From: Pseudomonadota bacterium
GTDB taxonomy: Bacteria > Pseudomonadota > Gammaproteobacteria > Burkholderiales > Burkholderiaceae_F
Reading direction: 5' to 3'
Length of the DNA: 24,780 nt
Assembly (NCBI GenBank): GCA_023443095.1
Contig: JAEZVV010000149.1
Location: 1-24,780, forward strand
Part shown: positions 8,864 through 17,012 of the stretch, piece after piece
Layout: each line of letters opens with the position of its first letter
Position numbering within the stretch: the first letter of the stretch is position 1
Position numbers and translations under genes: made by a program
Notes under the pieces: generated by a model
The model's input: only the letters and a program-made list of their open reading frames with translations
Databases searched by the model: none
What the model was told of the DNA's origin: nothing

Positions 8864-9064
8864 GGTGGTTTTCTGCAGGGCCGGCCGGCTGCGGTGCAGC
8901 GTCCGAGGCGGTCTTTGTTTCAGCGGGTGGGCGGAGGTTACGGGCTGGAGGGACTGGCCCGTTTGACGGGGCTCAGGTTTGCCGGGAGCTTGCCGCGCAA
9001 CGGATTGTGGCACCGAGCATGCGGACCGGGTTGGTCGCGCGGAAACCGACGACGGCGAAGGGCG

Positions 9065-9090
9065 AAAAAAAACCGCAGCAGAAGCTGCGG
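9065..9090 (-). terminator. Rho-independent terminator of csp
   Basis: Read on the minus strand, CCGCAGC, a 4-nt loop (ttct) and GCTGCGG form a perfect 7-bp stem, followed directly by eight T residues. It starts 24 nt after the csp stop codon. It is one of only two hairpins in the window with a strong T-tail (the other precedes aroG). Confidence 0.92.
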
Positions 9091-9114
9091 TCTGGCGTTA
9101 CGCCGGCGCGGTCT

Positions 9115-9324
9115 TTAGACGGCGCGGATGCTCGTCGCCTGCGGGCCCTTTTCGCCCTGCTTGACTTCGAACTCAACGCGCTGGCCTTCGGCCAGGGTCT
9201 TGAAGCCGGTGCCTTGGATTTCGCTGAAGTGAGCGAACAGATCCTTGCCGCCGTTGTCTTGAGCAATGAAGCCGAAGCCCTTGCCTTCGTTAAACCATTT
9301 CACGGTGCCGGTTTGGGTAGTCAT
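9115..9324 (-). CDS. Cold-shock domain protein (CspA family)
   Basis: A 69-residue single cold-shock domain that binds single-stranded RNA/DNA as an RNA chaperone. RNP1 is KGFGFI (15-20) and RNP2 is DLFAHF (28-33), preceded by TGTVKWFNEG. The length and the end QATSIRAV are typical. The ATG at 9324 has a clear SD (AAGGAAAA, 5 nt upstream). Upstream lies a region of somewhat lower G+C content, consistent with the long structured 5' UTR of csp mRNAs. A TGTATCAT element (minus strand, near 9481-9488) would be a possible -10, giving a UTR of roughly 150 nt, but no good -35 is seen. A strong terminator follows. It is divergent from infA, which also functions in translation initiation. Confidence 0.94.
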   Translation of the reverse strand: MTTQTGTVKWFNEGKGFGFIAQDNGGKDLFAHFSEIQGTGFKTLAEGQRVEFEVKQGEKGPQATSIRAV

Positions 9325-9600
9325 TGAATTTTCCTTACAAGTGATGCGCGGCACATGCCGACGCAGTGCAGAGACACAAGAAAATCACCTGGGGGGAAAT
9401 TCAACCGGGCCTGTCATGGATAACGACAAGTTTCAGAAGAGACCTCAAAAACGACGGTCTTGTGCATATCTACGAGGCGAATGATACACCCCTTTGGTCG
9501 TTCGGACATAAGACCGCTATCCCGAGGCGATGGGCGTGCGTTACACTACGATGTTCGGCGTCCGGCTTCGGCATTGCAGTCGAGCCTTCCCTAGTCTGTC

Positions 9601-9784
9601 CTGATTCCTGGGGCAGGCGGACGCAGAGCCCGGCGGACCACCGCCTGTCCCCCCGATCCAGTGTGCGCCGCGCCGCAGATGGTGCGAGCGCTTCCCGTTG
9701 CCGACCGCCCTTGATCCGCGAAAGCGCTGGCGTGGTTCCCGCAAGGCGAGCTGGCTCGTGAGAGCGGCCGGTGGGCTGCCGCTC
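9601..9784 (+). other. Structured non-coding region upstream of infA (three perfect stems)
   Basis: The 537-nt gap 9325-9861 has no gene I can support. Its csp-proximal part is probably csp promoter and 5' UTR. The infA-proximal part holds three inverted repeats in tandem: GGGGCAGGCGG (9610-9620) with CCGCCTGTCCC (9641-9651), 11 bp with one G-U; AGCGCTT (about 9688-9694) with AAGCGCT (about 9722-9728); and GAGCGGC (9762-9768) with GCCGCTC (9778-9784), 9-nt loop. It could be the infA 5' leader, or a small RNA; it matches none of 6S, SRP, RNase P or tRNA by eye. Spontaneous stems are common at this G+C level, so confidence is limited. Confidence 0.35.
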
Positions 9785-9861
9785 CGCATCATCCCTAGAC
9801 CGAAGACGCCGAGCGCCTGCGCCGGGTTGTAGTTCAAGACTTACCTATTGGAGATCCATCG

Positions 9862-10122
9862 ATGGCCAAAGAAGACCTCATCGAAATGAGTGGAGTGGTG
9901 TCCGAAGTGCTGCCCGACTCGCGCTTCCGTGTCACGCTGGAAAACGGCCATGAACTGGTGGCCTACACCAACGGCAAGATGCGCAAGCACCACATCCGCA
10001 TCCTCGCCGGCGACAAGGTCTCGCTCGAGCTCTCGCCCTATGACCTGAGCAAGGGCCGCATCACCTTCCGCCATATCGAAGGCCGTGGTCCCGGCCCCAG
10101 CGCCGCACCGCGCCGCCGCTGA
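9862..10122 (+). CDS. infA: Translation initiation factor IF-1 (extended paralogue)
   Basis: An 86-residue IF-1, an OB-fold protein that binds the ribosomal A site of the 30S subunit during initiation. MAKEDLIEM, ENGHELVAYTNGKMRKHHIRILAGDKV and LSPYDLSKGRITFR align throughout with E. coli IF-1 (72 residues). After the normal end there is an extra Gly/Pro/Arg-rich tail, residues about 72-86 (IEGRGPGPSAAPRRR). Betaproteobacteria often carry a second infA away from the ribosomal protein operon, and the tail plus the csp neighbourhood suggest this is that copy. A GGAG SD lies about 9 nt before the ATG. A candidate structured leader precedes it. It converges on the D-lactate dehydrogenase gene. 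Confidence 0.92.
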   Translation: MAKEDLIEMSGVVSEVLPDSRFRVTLENGHELVAYTNGKMRKHHIRILAGDKVSLELSPYDLSKGRITFRHIEGRGPGPSAAPRRR

Positions 10123-10181
10123 TCCCGAATTCACAGGATCGCTCTTGCCCGGTTGCCGCGCGCAGTGCCGCGGCGCGCCTG

Positions 10182-11576
10182 TCAGCGGCGTAGTACCTTG
10201 CCCGGGTTGAGGATGTCGCTGGGGTCGAGCGCGCGTTTGATACGCGCCATCAGTTCGATCCCATCGGCGCCGTGTTCATCCAGCAGAAAATCCATCTTGT
10301 GTAACCCGACGCCGTGTTCGCCGGTGCAGGTGCCGTCGACGCGCAACGCACGCGCCACGATGCGCTGATTGAGCCGTTCGGCTTCGGCCACTTCGGACGG
10401 GTCGTCGGCGTAGGCGAGGATGGTGCAGTGGAAGTTGCCGTCGCCCACGTGGCCCAGGATCGGCGCTGGCAGGAAGCTCGCCTCGGTGTCGGCGATCGTT
10501 TCGCCGATACATTCGGCCAGACGCGAGATCGGCACGCACACGTCGGTGGTGAAGCTGCGACAGCCGGGCTTCAGTTGCAGGCAGGCGAAGTAGGCGTTGT
10601 GCCGCGCGCTCCATAAACGGGTGCGCTCCTCGGGGGTGGCCGCCCATTCGAAGCCCAGTGCGCCATTGTCTTTGGCGATTTCCTCGACCGTTGCGATCTG
10701 TTCTTGCACCGCCGATGCGCTGCCGTGGAACTCGAACAGCAGCATCGGCATCTCGGGCAGGCCGAGCTTGTCGCGGGCGTTCACCGCCTTGACCGTCAGC
10801 GCATCGAGCAGTTCGCAGCGGGCAATCGGCACGCCCATCTGGATCGTGGTGATGGTGGTGTCGACCGCCGCCTTTACGCTGGGAAACGAACACACGGCAG
10901 CGCTGATCGCCTCGGGCTGCGGGTAGAGCCTGACCGTGACTTCGGTGATCACGCCCAGCGTGCCTTCGCTGCCGACGAACAGACGCGTCAGGTCGTAACC
11001 CGCGCTCGACTTGCGGGCGCGGCCGGCGGTGCGCACGATCTTGCCTTCGGCGGTCACGATGGTCAGCGCCACCACGTTTTCTCGCATCGTGCCGTAACGC
11101 ACCGCATTCGTGCCCGAGGCCCGCGTCGCGGCCATGCCGCCGAGGGTGGCGTCGGCGCCGGGGTCGATCGGGAAAAACAGCCCGGTGTGTTTGACCGCTT
11201 CGTTCAACTGCTTGCGGGTTGTGCCGGCCTGGACGGTCACCGTCAGGTCCTCGGCATTGATCGCCAGCACCCGGTCCATGCGCGACAGGTCGACCGTGAC
11301 CCCGCCGCGGATCGCCAGCAGATGGCCTTCGAGCGAGGATCCGGCGCCATAGGGAATCACCGGCACCCGGTGCGCGGCACACAGGGCAAGCAGGCTTGCG
11401 ACTTCGGCGCTGCTATCGGCAAACACCACCAAGTCGGGTGGCCGCGGCGCATACGGCGATTCGTCGCGGCCGTGGTGTTCGCGCACGGCCTGCGCGGTCG
11501 AGCAGCGCTCACCAAATATCGATTCGACCTGCTCGAGGAAAACGGCGGGCAAGGCGCGGGAGGCGGCTTGGTTCAT
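10182..11576 (-). CDS. FAD-linked D-lactate dehydrogenase (cytochrome-type, Dld/LDHD-like)
   Basis: A 464-residue FAD-dependent 2-hydroxyacid dehydrogenase. The FAD domain contains PYGAGSSLEGH (75-85), DPGADATLGGMAATRASG (138-155), YGTMRENV (161-168) and FVGSEGTLGVITEVTVRLYP (200-219). The oxidase domain has GHVGDGNFH (375-383) and GTCTGEHGVGLHK (415-427). These are features of the mitochondrial/bacterial D-lactate dehydrogenase branch; GlcD in this window has HAGDGNLH and other loop residues. It probably oxidises D-lactate to pyruvate with a cytochrome or quinone acceptor; other D-2-hydroxyacids are possible. No SD precedes the ATG at 11576. A CATAAT hexamer at 11606-11611 (minus strand) is placed well for a -10. 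Divergent from the adenosyltransferase gene. Confidence 0.85.
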   Translation of the reverse strand: MNQAASRALPAVFLEQVESIFGERCSTAQAVREHHGRDESPYAPRPPDLVVFADSSAEVASLLALCAAHRVPVIPYGAGSSLEGHLLAIRGGVTVDLSRMDRVLAINAEDLTVTVQAGTTRKQLNEAVKHTGLFFPIDPGADATLGGMAATRASGTNAVRYGTMRENVVALTIVTAEGKIVRTAGRARKSSAGYDLTRLFVGSEGTLGVITEVTVRLYPQPEAISAAVCSFPSVKAAVDTTITTIQMGVPIARCELLDALTVKAVNARDKLGLPEMPMLLFEFHGSASAVQEQIATVEEIAKDNGALGFEWAATPEERTRLWSARHNAYFACLQLKPGCRSFTTDVCVPISRLAECIGETIADTEASFLPAPILGHVGDGNFHCTILAYADDPSEVAEAERLNQRIVARALRVDGTCTGEHGVGLHKMDFLLDEHGADGIELMARIKRALDPSDILNPGKVLRR

Positions 11577-11605
11577 GGCGGTGCAGCGATGAGGAGGGTT
11601 TCCCG

Positions 11606-11611
11606 ATTATG
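11606..11611 (-). promoter_or_regulatory. Candidate -10 element of the D-lactate dehydrogenase gene
   Basis: GCATAATCGGG on the minus strand places CATAAT 29 nt before the ATG at 11576, predicting a start near 11598 and a 5' UTR of about 20 nt. TTGCGG lies upstream, but its spacing (14 nt) is too short for a normal -35, so the assignment rests on the -10 alone. Confidence 0.35.
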
Positions 11612-11665
11612 CGCGGCCGCGATTGCCGCAAGATGGGCTTGTTGCAAGCAGGGGATTAGACCGGC

Positions 11666-11700
11666 GTGGCCGCGGGTCACTACCTATAATCCGCGGCCAC
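11666..11700 (+). promoter_or_regulatory. Perfect 10-bp inverted repeat around a TATAAT box
   Basis: GTGGCCGCGG (11666-11675) and CCGCGGCCAC (11691-11700) are perfect complements separated by 15 nt. A consensus TATAAT (11685-11690) lies at the right end of the spacer, abutting the second arm, 37 nt before the adenosyltransferase ATG. No -35 or TG extension is seen. A regulator bound to both arms would cover the promoter, so this looks like an operator. A chance G+C-rich palindrome or an RNA hairpin is the alternative. Confidence 0.5.
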
Positions 11701-11727
11701 TGCCATCACACAGCTTCACGGGCCACC

Positions 11728-12279
11728 ATGGGCAAGCGCCTCACTCAGATCGCAACTCGCACCGGCGATGACGGCACCACCGGGCTGGGCGACGGCACGC
11801 GCGTGAACAAGGACCATCTGCGCGTGGCAGCGATGGGCGATGTCGACGAACTCAACTCGCAGCTTGGCCTTCTGCTCACCGAGTTGTTGCCCTTCGATGT
11901 GCGCGCCGACCTGGTCGACATCCAGCACGACTTGTTCGATCTCGGCGGCGAGCTCTGCATCCCCGGCTACACCATGCTGAAGGAAGAACAGGTGCTCCGG
12001 CTCGACCAGCGGCTGGCGTTTTACAACGCTCAGTTGCCGCGGCTGGAAGAGTTCATCCTTCCGGGTGGCGCCCGCGCGGCGGCACAGGCCCATGTCTGCC
12101 GCGCCGTGGCGCGGCGCGCCGAGCGCTCGATCGTCGCTCTGGGGCTGGCCGAGGCGCTCAAGCCAACCCCGCGCCAATACGTCAACCGCCTGTCCGACCT
12201 TTTGTTCGTGTTGGCGCGCGTGCTCAACCGCGCCGTCGGGCAGGGCGACGTGTTGTGGCAGCCGCGCAAGAACCAGTGA
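11728..12279 (+). CDS. Cob(I)alamin adenosyltransferase, PduO type
   Basis: A 183-residue ATP:corrinoid adenosyltransferase that transfers the adenosyl group of ATP to cob(I)alamin to make coenzyme B12. The N-terminal ATP loop TRTGDDGTTGLGDGTRVNKDHLR (about 10-32) and the conserved helix MGDVDELNSQLG (about 36-47) identify the PduO/human MMAB type, not CobA or EutT. The C-terminal helices contain RRAERSIVALG and YVNRLSDLLFVLARVLN, with the conserved Arg/Glu and Asn/Asp positions. It works as a trimer. The ATG at 11728 starts the homology; the SD is weak (CGGG). A perfect TATAAT inside a palindrome lies upstream. No cobalamin-dependent enzyme or other B12 gene is in the window. Confidence 0.93.
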   Translation: MGKRLTQIATRTGDDGTTGLGDGTRVNKDHLRVAAMGDVDELNSQLGLLLTELLPFDVRADLVDIQHDLFDLGGELCIPGYTMLKEEQVLRLDQRLAFYNAQLPRLEEFILPGGARAAAQAHVCRAVARRAERSIVALGLAEALKPTPRQYVNRLSDLLFVLARVLNRAVGQGDVLWQPRKNQ

Positions 12280-12396
12280 GGCCGGCAACGGCCCGGGTTC
12301 GGTCACTCCAATCCGGGTTTCGTCGCATGGCCACTCGAAGTTTGGCGCTGCGGCTCCATTTTCCTGCTTGTTTGGACTTTTTCGGGTGAACGAACC

Positions 12397-14388
12397 ATGA
12401 AGTTCTCATCGAGTCTCGCGGCCTTGACCTGCGCTCTCTTGATCCCGACCCTGAGTTCCGCCGCCTCCGGGCCGGCGCGCAAACTCGTGCCGGTGCTCGA
12501 CGCGGCGGTGATCAACGCGCGTTGCCCGGCCGAACTGGCGGCCGCCCGGAACACGATGGCAGCGATGGAAGGCCGGCAGGGACCAGGGGTGCTGCGCGAG
12601 TGGAACGACTTGTCGCTCGCCACCGCCAACTTCCTGTACCCGGTCTACCTGCTTGCCAACGTCGCCACCGACAAGGCCACGCGCGACGCGGCGCAGGCCT
12701 GCGTCGAGCTTTTTTCTCCGCTTGAGACCGAGCTGTTCCAGAGCGAAAAGCTGCTCGCCCGGGTCGAAGGGCTCAAGCCCGCCGACAGCATCGATGCGAG
12801 CTATCGCCGCGACCTGCTCGAAGCATTCGAAGACAGCGGTGCCACCCTGCCGGTCGAGCAGCGCGAACGGGTGAAGGCCATCCGCGAGGAGCTCGACAAG
12901 ATCGGCCTGGCTTTCCAGAAGCGGGTCAACGAAGACGACACCACCGTGGCCATGAGCGAGGCCGAGCTCAAAGGCCTGCCCGAAGCCTGGCTCAAGGACC
13001 GCAAGCGCGACGCCCAGGGCCGGGTCCTGGTCGGGCTCGACTACCCGAGCTACATCCCCTTCATGCAGAACGCGGAAAGCGAAGACGCTCGCCGCCGCCT
13101 GTGGCTGGCGGCGCAGAACCAGGGTGGCGCCGACAACCTCAAGCTGCTCGACCGCGCGGTGGCGCTGCGGCGCGAGCTGGCGCAGATCTACGGCGTGCCG
13201 GACTTCGCCAGCTTCACCCTCAAGCGCCGCATGGCGGGCACACCGGCCAAGGTGCAGGAGTTCCTGGCGCGAGTGCGCAGCGCGGTCGACGCCGGCGAAC
13301 GGCGCGAACTGGCCGAACTGCGCGCCGACAAGGCGGCGCTGCTCGGCAAACCGGTCGATCAGGTGAAGATCGAACGCTGGGACGTGGCTTTTCATCAGGA
13401 GCGGATCAAACGCGCGCGCTACCAGATCGACCAGGAAGGCCTGCGCGCCTATTTCCCGACCGAAGCGAGCGTGGCCTACGCGCTGCGAGTGGCGGAAAAG
13501 CTCTACGGCATCGAGTTCGTTCTGGCCAAGGTCCCAACCTGGCACGCCGACGTCCGCTACTACGACGTGTTCGACGCCAAGGGGGGGCAGCGCGGCGCCT
13601 TCCTCGGCGGGGTCTACCTCGACCTCTTCCCGCGTGATGGCAAATACAACCACGCCGCCGCTTTCGGCGTCGCGCCGGCGTCCAGGCTGGGCGGCCAGCG
13701 GCCGACCTCGGTGCTGGTCACTAACTTCAACCGGCAAGGGCTCAACCACGACGAACTCGAGACCTTGATGCACGAGTTCGGGCATGTCCTGCACGGCGTC
13801 CTGTCGCAGACCCGCTACGCCGACCAGGCCGGTACCTCGGTCAAGCGCGACTTCGTCGAAGCGCCGTCGCAGATGTTCGAGGAATGGGCGCGCCGCCCCG
13901 AGCCGCTTGCGCTTCTGGCCGAGCTTGCGCCGGACGCGCCGCGGCTGACCCGCGAGCAGATCGAACGCATCGACTCCGCCCGCAAATACGGCCGCGGCCT
14001 GCGTTACGGTGCGCAGTGGCTGTACGCGGAATACGACATGCGCCTACACACCGCCGGCAACTCCAAGGACGCCTTGTCGACCTGGGCCGAGCTGCAGAAA
14101 ACCACTCCGCTCGGCTACGTCGAAGGCACGATGTTTCCGGCGAGCTTCGGCCACGTCATGGGCGGCTACGCCGCTGGTTATTACGGCTATATGTGGAGCG
14201 AAGTGATGGCGCTCGACATGCTGGCCGCCTACCAGGGCGACCTGCTCGACGGCTCGGTGGGTCGCAAGTACCGCGAGCTCATCCTCGAGCGCGGCGGCGA
14301 GCGCCCGCCGGCCGAGATGGTCGAGTCCTTCCTCGGCCGCAAGCCGGGGCCGGCCGCGTTCGAAGCCGAGATCGCGGGTCGCCGCTAA
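12397..14388 (+). CDS. Exported M3-family zinc metallopeptidase (thimet oligopeptidase-like)
   Basis: A 663-residue M3 peptidase with an N-terminal signal peptide (MKFSSSLAALTCALLIPTLS, likely cleaved after SSAASG around residues 21-25), so it probably acts in the periplasm. Zinc site: H459-E-F-G-H463 within ELETLMHEFGHVLHG, with the third ligand E488 in FVEAPSQMFEEW. The C-terminal substrate-closing region has LRYGAQWLYAEYDM and GHVMGGYAAGYYGYMWSEVMALDM, where the paired Tyr residues are typical of the family. It cleaves short peptides, probably in peptide recycling. The cytosolic relatives OpdA and Dcp lack this signal peptide. It follows the adenosyltransferase gene by 117 nt with no clear terminator between, so co-transcription is possible. 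The sulfatase unit lies 269 nt downstream. Confidence 0.92.
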   Translation: MKFSSSLAALTCALLIPTLSSAASGPARKLVPVLDAAVINARCPAELAAARNTMAAMEGRQGPGVLREWNDLSLATANFLYPVYLLANVATDKATRDAAQACVELFSPLETELFQSEKLLARVEGLKPADSIDASYRRDLLEAFEDSGATLPVEQRERVKAIREELDKIGLAFQKRVNEDDTTVAMSEAELKGLPEAWLKDRKRDAQGRVLVGLDYPSYIPFMQNAESEDARRRLWLAAQNQGGADNLKLLDRAVALRRELAQIYGVPDFASFTLKRRMAGTPAKVQEFLARVRSAVDAGERRELAELRADKAALLGKPVDQVKIERWDVAFHQERIKRARYQIDQEGLRAYFPTEASVAYALRVAEKLYGIEFVLAKVPTWHADVRYYDVFDAKGGQRGAFLGGVYLDLFPRDGKYNHAAAFGVAPASRLGGQRPTSVLVTNFNRQGLNHDELETLMHEFGHVLHGVLSQTRYADQAGTSVKRDFVEAPSQMFEEWARRPEPLALLAELAPDAPRLTREQIERIDSARKYGRGLRYGAQWLYAEYDMRLHTAGNSKDALSTWAELQKTTPLGYVEGTMFPASFGHVMGGYAAGYYGYMWSEVMALDMLAAYQGDLLDGSVGRKYRELILERGGERPPAEMVESFLGRKPGPAAFEAEIAGRR

Positions 14389-14437
14389 GTCCAGCGCAGG
14401 GCCGCGGCCGGCGCGGACCTCGGAGGCCGGATCTTTC

Positions 14438-14457
14438 CTGTTGCCATCCGGCAACAG
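14438..14457. repeat. Perfect hairpin downstream of the M3 peptidase
   Basis: CTGTTGCC, a 4-nt loop (atcc) and GGCAACAG form a perfect 8-bp stem 49 nt after the peptidase stop. No T-tract follows, so it is at most a Rho-assisted or processing stem. It separates the peptidase from the sulfatase unit. Confidence 0.5.
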
Positions 14458-14657
14458 CAACCAAGATTCGGCAGTTCAGTGCGCCCTTCCTTAGCCTGGC
14501 GACCGAGGTCCTGCGCACAATCTCCCCACGCGGCAGCCCGGGCGTGGTCATCGCCGGTCCGGCGCGCCTCCGCGAGCGGTGATCGCGAGCCGCTCTTTGA
14601 GGGTGCTGCGCGGCAGTCTGCAGCTCAGGTTGGAGGTCCACTTGGGGAGTTTCAGTC

Positions 14658-17012
14658 ATGAAACGACGCAGTGTCATGTACCGATCGCTGACTCCGGCCC
14701 TGGCCGGCCTGTGTGCCGCCGGCGCTGCCGCCCAGACCGCGCTCGACCGGACCGTGTTGCCGATCCCCGACCCGAAGCGGCCCAACTTCACCGAGATCGA
14801 CGCCCGCAAGGCAAGCATGCCGCGCCGGGTCGACGTCAAGCCGCCGGCGGGGGCGCCCAACGTCGTGATCGTGTTGATCGACGATCTCGGTTTCGGCGCC
14901 ACCAGCGCCTTCGGCGGGCCGATCCGCACCGAGGTGCTCGACCGTCTCGCAAACAACGGTCTGCGCTACAACAACTTCCATACCACCGCGCTGTCGTCGC
15001 CGACGCGGGCGGCACTCAAGTCCGGCCGCAACCATCACACGGTGAACATGGGTTTCATCACCGAGATGGCGACTGGGTTTCCCGGCGCTACCGGCCAGAT
15101 CCCCAACTCGACGGCGCCGCTGGCCGAGATGCTGCGCCTCAACGGTTACGCCACGGGCGCCTTCGGCAAATGGCACGAGACCGCGGTCTGGGAAGCGAGC
15201 GTAGCCGGGCCTTTCGACCGCTGGCCGACACGCCAGGGTTTCGACAAGTTCTACGGCTTCATCGGTGGTGAAAGCAACCAGTGGGCGCCCTTCCTCTACG
15301 ACGGCGTGACCGAGGTCGAGTTGCCGAAAGACCCGAACTACCACTTCATGACCGACATGACGGACAAGGCGCGGTCCTGGATCAAGTACCAGAAGGCGCT
15401 TTCGCCCGACAAGCCGGCCTTCGTGTATTTCGCCCCCGGCGCGACCCACGCTCCGCATCATGTGCCCAAGGAATGGATCGCCCGCTGGAAGGGCAAGTTC
15501 GACCAGGGCTGGGACCGCTTGCGAGAGGAAACCTTGGCGCGCCAGATGCAGCTCGGTGTGGTGCCGCCCGGCACCCAGCTCGCTCCCAAGCCATCCGCGA
15601 TCAAGGACTGGAACAAGCTGTCGCCCGACGAGAAGCGTTTGTTCGCCCGCCAGGCCGAAGTGTTCGCCGCCTATCTCGAATACACCGACCACGAAATCGG
15701 TCGCATGCTGAAGGCCTTCGATGACGTCGGCGAAGCGGACAACACCCTGGTCTTTTATATCGCCGGCGACAACGGCACCAGCGGCGAAGGCGGTGAAAAC
15801 GGCATGTTCAACGAGTACACCTACTTCAACGGGGTGCACGAGAAAGTCGAGGACATGTTGAAGCGGATCGACCAGTGGGGCGGGCCGGAAACTTATCCGC
15901 ACATGGCGGCCGGCTGGGCCGTTGCCTTCGACACGCCGTTCGGCTGGATGAAACAAGTGCCCGCGGACTTCGGCGGCACTCGAAACGGCATGGTGGTTCA
16001 TTGGCCGCAGGGCATCAAGGCGAAGAACCAGGTGCGATCGCAGTTCGGCCACGTGATCGACATCGCGCCGACCATTCTTCAGGTCGTCGGCCTGCCCGAA
16101 CCCAAGTTCGTCAACGGGATCGCTCAGATCCCGATGGAAGGCAGCAGCCTCGTGTATTCCTTCGAGGACGGCTCGGCCAAGGAACGGCATACCACCCAGT
16201 ATTTCGAGATCACGGGCAACCGGGCGATCTATCACGACGGCTGGTATGCGCGCACCATCCATCGAGCGCCGTGGGAGGCCAAGCCGCGCCGCCCGCTTGA
16301 GGACAACTCGGCGTGGGAGCTCTACGACGTGCGTTCGGACTTCAGCCTGGTCAACAACCTGGCGACGAGTAATCCGACAAAGCTGGCCGAGCTGCAGGGC
16401 CTCTTCCTGACCGAAGCCGCCCGCTACCATGTACTGCCGATGGACGACCGCGTCTTCGAGCGTCTCGATGCGGTGGCCGTGGGTAGGCCCGACTTGATGG
16501 GCGGACGCACGTCGATCACTCTCGCCGAAGGCATGACGGGAATGATGGAAGGTGTGTTCATCAACGTGAAGAACCGCTCGCTGACCATCACGGCCGAGCT
16601 CGAGGTTCCGGCAGACGGCGGCAACGGCACGGTGATCGCGCAAGGCGGGCGCTTCGGCGGTTGGTCGTTGTACGTCAAGGATGGCGTTCCGGCTTACGGC
16701 TACAACTTCCTCGGGCTCGAGCGCAGCACGATTGCTGGGTCGAACAAGCTCGCTCCCGGCAAATCGACCGTGGTCTTCCGTTTCGACTACGACGGTGGCG
16801 GCACGGCCAAAGGGGGCCGCGGCACGCTGCTTGTCAACGGCGAGAAGGTGGGCGAGGGGCGGATCGACCGCACCCAGGCGGGTATTTTCTCGGCCGACGA
16901 GACCGCCGACGTCGGCATCGACCTCGGCACGCCGGTGATCGAGGCGATCGGGGCCGAGGCCGACTCGAGGTTCACCGGCCGGATCCCGAAGCTGACGGTC
17001 GAGGTTCGGTGA
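14658..17012 (+). CDS. Exported serine-type arylsulfatase with C-terminal beta domain
   Basis: A 784-residue type I sulfatase that hydrolyses sulfate esters with a formylglycine residue. A signal peptide occupies residues 1-25 (AGAAA-QT). Active-site candidates are all present: D75-D76 (IDDLGFG), the sulfatase signature S113-S-P-T-R117, K171 and H173 (GKWHE), H264, D371-N372 (GDNGTSGEGG) and K432. The signature begins with Ser, not Cys, so formylglycine must come from serine, which the radical-SAM maturase encoded next can supply (established for the Klebsiella AtsA/AtsB pair). Residues about 630-784 form a Gly-rich beta domain resembling a concanavalin/LamG fold. The ATG at 14658 has a strong GGGGAG SD; its stop overlaps the next start (GTGA). 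Aryl or alkyl substrate is not predictable. Confidence 0.9.
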   Translation: MKRRSVMYRSLTPALAGLCAAGAAAQTALDRTVLPIPDPKRPNFTEIDARKASMPRRVDVKPPAGAPNVVIVLIDDLGFGATSAFGGPIRTEVLDRLANNGLRYNNFHTTALSSPTRAALKSGRNHHTVNMGFITEMATGFPGATGQIPNSTAPLAEMLRLNGYATGAFGKWHETAVWEASVAGPFDRWPTRQGFDKFYGFIGGESNQWAPFLYDGVTEVELPKDPNYHFMTDMTDKARSWIKYQKALSPDKPAFVYFAPGATHAPHHVPKEWIARWKGKFDQGWDRLREETLARQMQLGVVPPGTQLAPKPSAIKDWNKLSPDEKRLFARQAEVFAAYLEYTDHEIGRMLKAFDDVGEADNTLVFYIAGDNGTSGEGGENGMFNEYTYFNGVHEKVEDMLKRIDQWGGPETYPHMAAGWAVAFDTPFGWMKQVPADFGGTRNGMVVHWPQGIKAKNQVRSQFGHVIDIAPTILQVVGLPEPKFVNGIAQIPMEGSSLVYSFEDGSAKERHTTQYFEITGNRAIYHDGWYARTIHRAPWEAKPRRPLEDNSAWELYDVRSDFSLVNNLATSNPTKLAELQGLFLTEAARYHVLPMDDRVFERLDAVAVGRPDLMGGRTSITLAEGMTGMMEGVFINVKNRSLTITAELEVPADGGNGTVIAQGGRFGGWSLYVKDGVPAYGYNFLGLERSTIAGSNKLAPGKSTVVFRFDYDGGGTAKGGRGTLLVNGEKVGEGRIDRTQAGIFSADETADVGIDLGTPVIEAIGAEADSRFTGRIPKLTVEVR

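Noticed and set aside
8864..9013. A 50-codon N-terminal extension of HemG
   Set aside because: Homology to HemG begins exactly at the ATG at 8863 with the flavodoxin first strand; the upstream residues are basic and Pro-rich.
9541..9837. A 98-codon minus-strand frame between csp and infA
   Set aside because: Low-complexity composition, no clear ribosome-binding site, and it overlaps the region with three stems; I treat it as non-coding.
9820..9850. A gttcaa motif resembling a tRNA T-loop
   Set aside because: The flanking bases do not form a five-pair T stem, and no acceptor, D or anticodon arms are found upstream.
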